Shown: piece by piece, positions 1 to 5,470 of the stretch
How positions within the stretch are numbered: position 1 is the first letter of the stretch
Layout: every line of letters begins with the position of its first letter
From: Armatimonadota bacterium
Lineage (GTDB): Bacteria; Armatimonadota; Zipacnadia; Zipacnadales; JABUFB01
Assembly: GCA_018056145.1 (NCBI GenBank)
Contig: JAGPGE010000434.1
Location: forward strand, 1 to 5,504
DNA length: 5,504 bases
Direction: 5' to 3'
Translations under genes and position numbers: made by a program
Notes under the pieces: generated by a model
What the model saw: the letters and a program-made list of their open reading frames with translations, nothing else
Databases searched by the model: none
Told to the model about the DNA's origin: nothing

Positions 1-2
1 AT

Positions 3-359
3 GCCGGGGCGCGGATCCTCAACGATGATCGCGTTGGGATGATGCCGGGCCCGACTGGTCCGGTGCTTCACGGCACACCGTGGCACGGTACGGCGAGGTA
101 TCACACGCCCGACAGCGTGCCGCTGGGCGCCATCTTCTTCATTGAACATGGTGACCGCAATCGCCTCAGCCGCCTCGGGCAGATCGAGGCCAGCGCGCGG
201 CTCGTGGCTGCCGGCTGTCCACCGTACTACTCCGGTGAACTGATGCAGCGCGCGGTTGCGGCGTGCGAAGACGCTGCGGCGCGAGTGCCAGCATACCGTC
301 TGGCCTTCGTCCCGGAACCATCGGTGGTGGACGTCGTCCGGGAAGCGGTGGTGTCGTGA
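3..359 (+). CDS. HPr kinase-like (HprK-related) P-loop serine kinase, C-terminal part, 5' end outside the window
   Basis: The frame is open from the left edge (codons start at base 3) to a TGA at 357-359, so about 118 C-terminal residues are visible and the start and Walker A loop lie to the left. Motifs seen in order are ILNDDRV (an acidic pair matching the Walker-B-like DD of HprK-type kinases), HGTPWHG, a Pro-Leu-Gly stretch leading into AIFFIEHG, and a tail reading AYRLAFVPEPSVVD. This order matches the family of stand-alone HprK-like kinases that are not the phosphotransferase regulator HPr kinase but are found with PqqD-like proteins and small S24/S26 peptidases; some members act in lasso-peptide phosphorylation. 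The protein should be cytosolic and bind ATP; its substrate cannot be inferred. Its stop overlaps the next gene's GTG start by 4 bases, suggesting translational coupling. An ATG at 39 is internal, because homology continues upstream of it. Confidence 0.85.
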   Translation, partial: AGARILNDDRVGMMPGPTGPVLHGTPWHGTARYHTPDSVPLGAIFFIEHGDRNRLSRLGQIEASARLVAAGCPPYYSGELMQRAVAACEDAAARVPAYRLAFVPEPSVVDVVREAVVS

Positions 360-1414
360 CGGCCGCGCCTTCGACGCCCCCAGGCACCGACCCCGAATCA
401 TCGTGTCACGTGGCGGGCGAGATTCTGGTGGACCTGTGGCGCGACTTGCTGAGCCGCGGTCTCGAGATAGCTCTTCCCCTGTGGGGCCACAGCATGGTCC
501 CCACCCTCCTGCCGGGAGACACCATCCACGTGGTCGCATGCCCCGAACGCCCGCCTGTCGGTGCGGTGGTGGTCGTGCTCGGACAGCCGATCTTCGCCCA
601 CCGTGTTCTGGCCACCGGCCGCCGCAAGGGTCGGGAGCTCGTGGTGACGTCCGGCGATAGATTCCCCCATCGCGCTGACGGCGTGAACGAGGGCAGCCTG
701 ATTCTCGGCCGAGTGGTCGCCGTCACGCGCGAGGGGACCCGGAGTGATGTTCCCGCAGTCACGCCAGCGCTGTTCCCGCGCCTGAAGGCCTGGTGGTTCC
801 TGGCTACGCATGAGCGGGGAGACTGGGTGGGACGGTCTCTGGTGTGGTTGCGCGAGGTGCTGCGGGGCCCGGCGAAGCGACTATTGATGGGGACGCGTGA
901 CCTACTGGCGTCGGCACGCGGCTGGCCGTTGATCGGGGCCCTCGTGCGCCGGGTGTGGCCGGACCTAGGGAGCCGCTGCGAGGTTGTGGTCGCGGATTCG
1001 GGGCCCGGTGAGACCGCGGTTCTGGCCACGCTCTTCGCCGTGTGGCGAGGCGCGGTGGTCGGCAGGCTGTCTCTGGGCGTGGCGAGTTGGGGCCCGGACG
1101 ATCCCGGTCGGCTGTGGATTGACGGCGTGCATACGAGCCGCCGGACCAGACGCAGGGGCATTTCGAGCAGGCTGCACCGCGAAGCCATGCGCAAGGCGCG
1201 AGAGATGGGCTACAGAGAAGTGGCGGCTCTGGTCGCGGTGACCAACCGGCCCGAGCGCCGACTCCTGGAAGGCCTCGGGTTCCGGGAGATCACCAGCGGC
1301 CCGCTGGCCGACGGTGTCCGCACCCTCAACGCGCAGTACCCCGACAGCGTGCCTTTCTGTGTGATGCTTGCGGATCTTGGCGACGAATCCGGTTCGCCGA
1401 GCAGTCCGGCCTGA
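356..1414 (+). CDS. Two-domain protein: S24/S26 signal-peptidase-like domain fused to a GNAT N-acetyltransferase
   Basis: The 352-residue product has two domains. Residues about 20-125 resemble the S24/S26 peptidase fold: GHSMVPTLLPGD carries the nucleophile Ser46, FAHRVL carries His82, and TSGDRF carries Asp101, with Asp108 after it. His instead of Lys as the partner of Ser is the ER/SipW type of signal peptidase I. No clear transmembrane helix precedes Ser46, so the domain may be soluble. Residues about 126-205 are a charged, probably helical linker. Residues about 207-350 are a GNAT acetyltransferase: the acetyl-CoA loop is R265-R-R-G268-I-S270 (Ser replaces the usual second Gly/Ala), followed by a long helix, Asn297 and the GLGF motif ending at Phe309. 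GTG at 356 was chosen because it overlaps the upstream TGA (GTGA) and has a GGAAG purine run 10 bases before it; a GTG at 263 would overlap the kinase gene by about 100 bases. Substrates of both domains are unknown. Confidence 0.85.
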   Translation: MTAAPSTPPGTDPESSCHVAGEILVDLWRDLLSRGLEIALPLWGHSMVPTLLPGDTIHVVACPERPPVGAVVVVLGQPIFAHRVLATGRRKGRELVVTSGDRFPHRADGVNEGSLILGRVVAVTREGTRSDVPAVTPALFPRLKAWWFLATHERGDWVGRSLVWLREVLRGPAKRLLMGTRDLLASARGWPLIGALVRRVWPDLGSRCEVVVADSGPGETAVLATLFAVWRGAVVGRLSLGVASWGPDDPGRLWIDGVHTSRRTRRRGISSRLHREAMRKAREMGYREVAALVAVTNRPERRLLEGLGFREITSGPLADGVRTLNAQYPDSVPFCVMLADLGDESGSPSSPA

Positions 1415-1419
1415 CATGC

Positions 1420-3324
1420 CTACATGCCGGTGTTATCAACGATGAGCGGCTGGTAGAGACTCAGGGTCTCACCACGCTCTACTCCCCGCAAGGTGTAGAC
1501 GGCGACGTACTGCCCGTCCGACACCAGCCGTCCCCACTGGTCACGACCATTCCACTCGAAGGACGTCTCCTCGCTGGTTACATTCGCCCACTCCCGGATC
1601 GCCGCCCCGCTCTCGTCGCGGATCGTGAGCACGCTGACGGAAGGCTCATCCACTTCGGCGGGCCGGAAGGTGAACCGCATCGACTGGCCAGACCCATCCC
1701 GGTCGGGCGAGATGAATGCGGGAACCGACGAAGCGGGACGCTCCGAGGGATTGACGACCACGACGCGACGCTCGAAGGTTCGCCGGCCATCAGCGTGGGA
1801 GAACTCCAGGGTGACCGGGTACGTCCCAGCACCCGAAAACTTCGCGACGGTGTGGAACCGGCCGCCCGCAAGGTCGATGGGCACGTCATTGAGGCGCGCC
1901 TGGACCGCTCCTTCTGGCGCGCGTCCAGAGATGGTGACGCATTCGCCGCGCGCGATCTGAATGGCCGGCTGCGCCGGGTCGTCGGTCTCGGTCAGGAGCG
2001 TCACTGAGCCTGTTGCCACGGGGATCGCGGTAACCGGCGTGTCATGGGCGACGGGGCTCGGGAAATCAGCCGGCGCAGGCTCGGTACTCGCGGGCATCGC
2101 CGGGGCGAGTTCCGATGGCGCGGGGCAAGCGGCAGCAAGCTGTTCGCCGGGCATCGGATCAGAGGCGGGTTCGTCCGCGTCCAGAATGGACGGGGGCGCG
2201 TCCACCTGCCACTTGCCTCCAGGCGCGAAGGCGTGGACCTTCCCATCCGCGGTTGCAAGGACCAGCCGGGAGCCGATGAGTGACGCGCCGGCAGTCACGG
2301 TCTCGTCCACGTTCTTCCCCCAGACGGTGCGCCCGTCCGACCTGCGTAGAGCATAGACCATGCCCGCCCGACAGGTCACCAGAAGATACCCGCCAACGGT
2401 GGGCACGCTCGAGGAGACAATCGGGCCGCACAGGCGCGTCTCCCAGATGACCTTTCCACTGTTCAGGTTGATCGCCGACACAGAGCCGCTCTCGCAGGCC
2501 ACATAGACGCGACCGTCGACCTGGGATGGGGCGGCCATGACGGCGCCGCGGACGTTGAGGGTCCAAGCGGGCCGCCCCGATTTCGGATGGAGAGCCACGA
2601 CTTTGCCGTCCTCATTGCCTGCGATGACCAGCGTGTCGGCGACACACGGTCCCGCATGGGCCGGCGAACCCGTAGCGTAGCTCCAGAGAGCCTTCCCGTC
2701 GAGTTCGCGCATTGCATGCACGACGCCGTCCCGAGACGTGCAGTACACGAGGTCGTCTCCCAGGCGAACACGGCGGTTGTCGCGGAGGGTATAGGGCTCC
2801 CGGTAGAGCGCGATTTCACCCACCGGTCTGGAGGAGGCGCGGTATTGCCAAACGATGCGGCCCTGCCGGTCCAGGGCATAGACGAAACCGTCATCGGCGC
2901 CGAACACAACGCGGCCCGCAGGGGTAACGATGGGGACGGTGTTGATGGCCCCGCCTGCCAGGAAGCGCCATTCCTCGACCCCGACAATGCCTTCTCGCAG
3001 AAGCGGCGGGCGGATACAAACGAGATGCCCGGCTTCGGTGCCGGCGTAGACCCGCTCACCGTGCGCCGCGAGAGCCGAGGTGACCCGCGAACCCACCGCG
3101 GCGCGCCACATTGGGGCCCCGGTGTCGATGTTTACAGCGTAGACCGCCGCGTCATCTCCGCCGACGTAGACCCTTCCGGGACCCGCAACCGGTCCGCCAT
3201 TGGCAGCGGCGCGGGCGTCGAATGACCAGGCAGCTTCAGCCGGGGGACGGAAGGCTTCAGCGTGCGCGCCACCGGTGGCGGCGATGAGGAGTGCAATGAG
3301 CAGGGCGTTGAGCGGGTGGCGCAT
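1420..3324 (-). CDS. Exported PQQ-repeat (BamB-like) beta-propeller protein with two C-terminal Ig-like domains
   Basis: The 634-residue protein starts with a Sec signal peptide: MRHPLN, a hydrophobic run ALLIALLIAATGG, and a likely cut after A20-H21-A22. No lipobox Cys follows, so it should be soluble in the periplasm or outside the cell. Residues about 33-378 hold eight PQQ-like repeats of the form VYVGxxDGxVYALxxxTGxxxW (for example VYVGGDDAAVYAVN, VVFGADDGFVYALD, VIAGNEDGKVVALH), enough for an eight-bladed propeller. A Pro/Ala/Glu-rich linker covers about 379-452. Residues about 453-531 look like a glucodextranase-B-type Ig domain, and 532-630 is a FlgD-type Ig domain (ISPDRDGSGQS, then WNGRDQWGRLVSDGQY). 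Such propellers usually bind proteins or polymers and are not enzymes; no quinoprotein catalytic sites were looked for in detail. The start ATG has a strong GGAGG at 3332-3336, 7 bases away, and a consensus promoter lies about 100 bases upstream. The gene runs convergent with the peptidase-GNAT gene, with 5 bases between stops. Confidence 0.9.
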   Translation of the reverse strand: MRHPLNALLIALLIAATGGAHAEAFRPPAEAAWSFDARAAANGGPVAGPGRVYVGGDDAAVYAVNIDTGAPMWRAAVGSRVTSALAAHGERVYAGTEAGHLVCIRPPLLREGIVGVEEWRFLAGGAINTVPIVTPAGRVVFGADDGFVYALDRQGRIVWQYRASSRPVGEIALYREPYTLRDNRRVRLGDDLVYCTSRDGVVHAMRELDGKALWSYATGSPAHAGPCVADTLVIAGNEDGKVVALHPKSGRPAWTLNVRGAVMAAPSQVDGRVYVACESGSVSAINLNSGKVIWETRLCGPIVSSSVPTVGGYLLVTCRAGMVYALRRSDGRTVWGKNVDETVTAGASLIGSRLVLATADGKVHAFAPGGKWQVDAPPSILDADEPASDPMPGEQLAAACPAPSELAPAMPASTEPAPADFPSPVAHDTPVTAIPVATGSVTLLTETDDPAQPAIQIARGECVTISGRAPEGAVQARLNDVPIDLAGGRFHTVAKFSGAGTYPVTLEFSHADGRRTFERRVVVVNPSERPASSVPAFISPDRDGSGQSMRFTFRPAEVDEPSVSVLTIRDESGAAIREWANVTSEETSFEWNGRDQWGRLVSDGQYVAVYTLRGVERGETLSLYQPLIVDNTGM

Positions 3325-3410
3325 ATCTCTGCCTCCGAATCACGGCATGACGGCGGCAAGGCCGACTGACCGGCGAGCGGGCATCGGCGTCGTGTATATG
3401 TTTGTGCAAG

Positions 3411-3440
3411 TTGACCCATCGATTCTTCTACGATTATAGG
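3411..3440 (+). promoter_or_regulatory. Weaker rightward promoter candidate overlapping the leftward one
   Basis: TTGACC at 3411-3416 is followed after 18 bases by TATAGG at 3435-3440 (4 of 6 to the -10 consensus). Its -10 overlaps the perfect leftward -10 on the other strand. If used, transcription would start near 3447 and reach the oxidoreductase at 3809 after an unusually long leader of about 360 bases. No better rightward promoter was found between 3440 and 3808, so this is the best available candidate for the oxidoreductase, but it remains uncertain. Confidence 0.35.
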
Positions 3441-3461
3441 CTCGTGCAGGGAGCTGGTCAA
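3433..3461 (-). promoter_or_regulatory. Sigma70-type promoter for the exported propeller gene
   Basis: Read on the minus strand, TTGACC (3461 to 3456; 5 of 6 to the -35 consensus) is followed after exactly 17 bases by TATAAT (3438 to 3433; perfect -10). Transcription would begin near 3426 and give a leader of about 100 bases before the ATG at 3324. This is the best-matching promoter in the window and points directly at the propeller gene, suggesting housekeeping-type expression. No extended -10 TGn is present. Confidence 0.75.
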
Positions 3462-3655
3462 CCATTTTGCGTGGCTATCGCATACAAGCAACGAGCGTTC
3501 ATCCCGTGTGGATCGGCATCGCGTCCAGAGGGGCACGGGCCTGAAACGGCTCGGGGCGTCCAGGCAAGTGGGAGAGTTCAGTGGCTTACAAGGCCATCTA
3601 GGGCCGGCGTTCCCTGCCAGGCGTCCCGCGGAAGATCATGGGAGGCATGCGCCCT

Positions 3656-3710
3656 CCTGCGTTGGCGTCGGCGAGCAAGAATCAGTGCACACCGCCGAGA
3701 ATCACGCAGG
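3656..3710 (+). repeat. Imperfect inverted repeat / two-part hairpin in the oxidoreductase leader region
   Basis: The outer arms CCTGCGT (3656-3662) and ACGCAGG (3704-3710) pair over 7 bases. After a symmetric 5-by-5 internal loop, the inner arms TCGGCG (3668-3673) and CGCCGA (3693-3698) pair over 6 bases around a 19-base loop. No T run follows on either strand, so it is not an intrinsic terminator. It could be an RNA structure in the leader or a protein-binding site. Chance pairing in GC-rich DNA is possible. Confidence 0.4.
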
Positions 3711-3794
3711 AATCCCGAGTGGGAGCGGAGAATGATGGATAGCTATCGAAGCGGACGAGCGAAGGACTCCGTCCTCCAATACCGTCTCTTTACG

Positions 3795-3800
3795 GGAGGG
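3795..3800 (+). promoter_or_regulatory. Shine-Dalgarno site fixing the oxidoreductase start
   Basis: GGAGGG lies 8-9 bases before the ATG at 3809 and fixes that start. Upstream GTCCTCC (3771-3777) can pair with GGA-G-GGAC (3795-3802, one bulged G), which would hide this site. Confidence 0.75.
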
Positions 3801-3808
3801 ACACGCTC

Positions 3809-4996
3809 ATGTCGAAAGAGGTACGTGTCGGTCTGGTCGGGTACAATTTCATGGGTCGGGCGCACAGCAATGCCTACCGCCAGGTTCCGTTCTACTTCCC
3901 GGAAGTCAGAGCGGTCCCTGTGATGAAGGTTCTGTGCGGGCGGACCAAAGAGCGTCTCGAAATGTTCGCCAAGCAGTTCCAGTGGCAGGAGACGGAGACG
4001 AAGTATGACCGGCTGCTGGCGCGGGATGACATCGACATGGTGGACATCACGTCGCCGAACAACCAGCACGTGGACATGGTGATCGCGGCTGCGAAGGCGG
4101 GCAAGCACGTCTTCTGCGAAAAGCCGTTGGCCACGAACCTCGCGGACGCAAAGAGGGCGCTGAAGGCCGTGCAAGATGCGGGCGTGCTCCACATGCTCTG
4201 CCACAATTACCGTCGTGCCCCCGCGTGCAGCCTGGCGAAGAAGATGATCGAAAACGGCGACCTTGGCGAGATCTACCACTGGCGGGCGCTGTACCTGCAG
4301 GACTGGCTGATGTCGCCGGACACGCCGATGATGTGGCGGGTGCAGAAGAAGATCGCCGGGTCGGGCTCGCTGGGCGACTTGATGGCGCACAGCATCGACA
4401 TGGCGCTGTGGCTGCTGGGCGGAATCGATGAAGTGGCCTGTACCATGAAGACCTTCATCAAGAAGCGGCCGAAGCTTGAACAGGTGGACACGGGTCTCGG
4501 CGGGAAGGCCGCTGAAGGCGCGCCCATGGGCACCGTCGATGTGGACGACGGCGTCATCACCCTGGCGAAGTTCGCGAATGGCGCGCTCGGCACCTTCGAG
4601 GCAACCCGGTTCGCGGCCGGCCGGAAGAACTACAACTGGTTCGAGGTGAACGGCTCCAAGGGCAGCGTGGTGTTCAACCTGGAGACGATGAACGAACTCC
4701 TGTACTACAATGCGGGCGACCCGGAGGATCGGCTGGGCTTCCGGAAGATCCAGGCGACGGCGGACTGCCACCCGATGATGTCTCACCCGGCGGGTGGTCC
4801 CCGGTACTGGCCGGTTGCGCATATCATCGGCTACGAGCACACGTTCATCAACACGGTCGCGGATCTGATGAACAACATCGCAGACGGCGAGATGCCGTGG
4901 CCGAACTTCGAGGACGGCTGCAAGACCCAGGCGGTGCTGGAAGCCTGCACCAATGCGGACAAGAGCAAGAAGTGGGAGAAGGTTCCGAAGGTGTAG
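3809..4996 (+). CDS. Gfo/Idh/MocA family NAD(P)-dependent oxidoreductase
   Basis: A complete 395-residue protein, close to the usual length for the family. The N-terminal Rossmann fold begins with VRVGLVGYNFMGRAHSNAY (nucleotide loop G8-x-x-G11-x-x-x-x-G16). SPNNQH at 82-87 and CEKPLA with the hallmark Glu-Lys-Pro at 104-106 follow; Lys105 is the expected catalytic lysine. HNYRRAPA (132-139) leads into the C-terminal substrate domain, where GSLGDLMAHSID supplies Asp190, His194 and Asp197 at the positions of the family DxGxHxxD active-site motif (Met replaces the usual Gly at 192). The LQDW stretch, the IGYEHTFIN segment and the overall length recall the levoglucosan-dehydrogenase-like branch, judged from memory only. 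Members oxidise or reduce sugars, inositols or anhydrosugars in the cytosol; the substrate here is unknown. The ATG is fixed by GGAGGG. No transporter or sugar kinase is adjacent, and hicB follows after about 20 bases without a terminator. Confidence 0.93.
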   Translation: MSKEVRVGLVGYNFMGRAHSNAYRQVPFYFPEVRAVPVMKVLCGRTKERLEMFAKQFQWQETETKYDRLLARDDIDMVDITSPNNQHVDMVIAAAKAGKHVFCEKPLATNLADAKRALKAVQDAGVLHMLCHNYRRAPACSLAKKMIENGDLGEIYHWRALYLQDWLMSPDTPMMWRVQKKIAGSGSLGDLMAHSIDMALWLLGGIDEVACTMKTFIKKRPKLEQVDTGLGGKAAEGAPMGTVDVDDGVITLAKFANGALGTFEATRFAAGRKNYNWFEVNGSKGSVVFNLETMNELLYYNAGDPEDRLGFRKIQATADCHPMMSHPAGGPRYWPVAHIIGYEHTFINTVADLMNNIADGEMPWPNFEDGCKTQAVLEACTNADKSKKWEKVPKV

Positions 4997-5003
4997 GGAA
5001 GGC

Positions 5004-5009
5004 AGGTGA
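5004..5009 (+). promoter_or_regulatory. Shine-Dalgarno candidate for hicB with a CTG start
   Basis: AGGTGA is exactly complementary to the UCACCU part of the 16S rRNA tail and lies 6 bases before CTG 5016, which begins the hicB reading frame (CTG AGA CGT TTC). The frame has a TGA at 5007-5009 and no ATG, GTG or TTG before the conserved region, so either CTG is used or the GTG at 5006 was the start and one extra T is present in the TTT at 5024-5026. Confidence 0.4.
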
Positions 5010-5015
5010 CCAAGA

Positions 5016-5243
5016 CTGAGACGTTTCACCGTTGTGGTAGAGCGTGACGAGGCCGGCGTGCTGATCGCGCGCGTCCCCAGCCTGCCCGGCTGCCACACCT
5101 ACACGCACGACTGGGATGAGCTTCCCGCGCGGCTGCGAGAGGCAGGGGAGTTGTGCCTGGCCGACGATGAGGACGCGCCGAGCGGAACCTGCGAGGGCGA
5201 CCAGCAGTTGGTCGGCGCATTCCAGTTGGAGGTCGCGTCGTGG
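5016..5243 (+). CDS. hicB: HicB-like antitoxin (short, domain-only form), start unusual and stop missing
   Basis: About 75 residues match the HicB/UPF0150 antitoxin fold: RRFTVVVERDEAGVLIARV, then SLPGCHT (about residues 22-28), a helix ELPARLREAGELCL, an acidic stretch and a final strand GAFQLEVA. It should neutralise the HicA mRNA interferase encoded next. No C-terminal DNA-binding domain is present, as in the short HicB forms. Two oddities stand out. First, the only in-frame start before the conserved strand is CTG 5016; a GTG at 5006 would read VTKTET and join the same protein if one T of 5024-5026 were extra. Second, the frame has no stop where the antitoxin should end: TGG at 5241-5243 stands where a TGA would make the usual GTGA overlap with hicA, and the frame stays open to the window end, running into the hicA core. 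The end coordinate is therefore approximate. The gene lies about 20 bases after the oxidoreductase and could share its transcript. Confidence 0.75.
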
Positions 5244-5470
5244 GGCGGCTGCGGGTCATCTTCCGCGCGTGAGATGGTCCGGCTTCTTGAGCGCCTCGGT
5301 TTCTTGGGCGTCAGACAGCGCGGGGCGCACAAGCGGCTGATTCACCCCGACGGACGGCGGACAACCGTGCCCGACCACGGTGGCGACTCGCCCCGGGGAC
5401 GATCCGGGCCACCCTGGCGGATGTCGGGGGCAGTGTGCAGGAGTACGATGGTCTCGCGGCAAAGCTCTGA
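5240..5470 (+). pseudogene. hicA: HicA-like mRNA interferase toxin, disrupted by two compensating frameshifts
   Basis: Read with two corrections, this gives a 76-residue HicA, a normal family length. GTG 5240 starts MGRLRVI in one frame; after the TT at 5261-5262 the protein continues one base on as SAREMVRLLERLGFLGVRQR, then GAHKRLIHPDGRR and TVPDHGG; at the C4G4 run (5391-5398) it returns to the first frame as GTIRATLADVGG and ends in a TGA at 5468-5470. Removing one T and adding one C or G restores the full reading frame (231 bases, divisible by three). The catalytic His of the GSH motif is kept (His30), although the preceding Ser is Ala. HicA toxins bind and cut mRNA. As written, the frame from GTG 5240 stops at 5270-5272, so the toxin would not be made unless frameshifting occurs. 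Decay of a toxin beside its antitoxin is plausible, but the homopolymer positions also fit sequence or assembly errors. Confidence 0.75.

Larger units (their letters stand above)
3325..3808. other. Noncoding intergenic region between divergent genes
   Basis: This 484-base gap separates the leftward propeller gene from the rightward oxidoreductase. It contains the overlapping promoter pair at 3411-3461, a two-part hairpin at 3656-3710, an alternative GGAGG/CCTCC hairpin at 3641-3657, and small hairpins just before the oxidoreductase. Open frames here give Arg/Ser/Gly-rich products with no recognisable domain, and the largest (3402-3923) runs into the oxidoreductase in another frame, so I see no real gene. 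No tRNA, riboswitch consensus or insertion-sequence end was recognised. Confidence 0.7.

Noticed and set aside
263..355. 31-residue N-terminal extension of the peptidase-GNAT protein from GTG 263
   Set aside because: It would overlap the HprK-like gene by about 100 bases and adds an Arg/Gly-rich stretch; the GTGA overlap at 356 is a better start.
1406..1430. CCGGC/GCCGG stem between the convergent genes as a bidirectional terminator
   Set aside because: Only 5 base pairs with a 15-base loop and no T run on either side.
2587..3225. 212-residue plus-strand open frame within the propeller gene
   Set aside because: It is the complement of repeated propeller codons and has no independent evidence.
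3521..3627. Recurrent GCGTCC words (3521, 3556, 3621) resembling direct repeats
   Set aside because: Spacing is irregular and 6-8 base repeats are expected by chance in 480 bases of GC-rich DNA.
3738..3747. Perfect 10-base palindrome GATAGCTATC before the oxidoreductase, with GCTATCG also at 3474-3480
   Set aside because: One such palindrome and a repeated 7-mer are expected about by chance in a region of this size, and no regulator gene is nearby.
3402..3923. 173-residue plus-strand open frame across the intergenic region
   Set aside because: The product is Arg/Ser-rich without domain features, overlaps the start of the oxidoreductase in another frame, and has no convincing ribosome site.
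3743..5098. 451-residue open frame on the minus strand opposite the oxidoreductase
   Set aside because: It is rich in Arg, His and Val with no recognisable motif, and it mirrors the codons of a clear Gfo/Idh/MocA gene; such antisense frames are common in GC-rich DNA.
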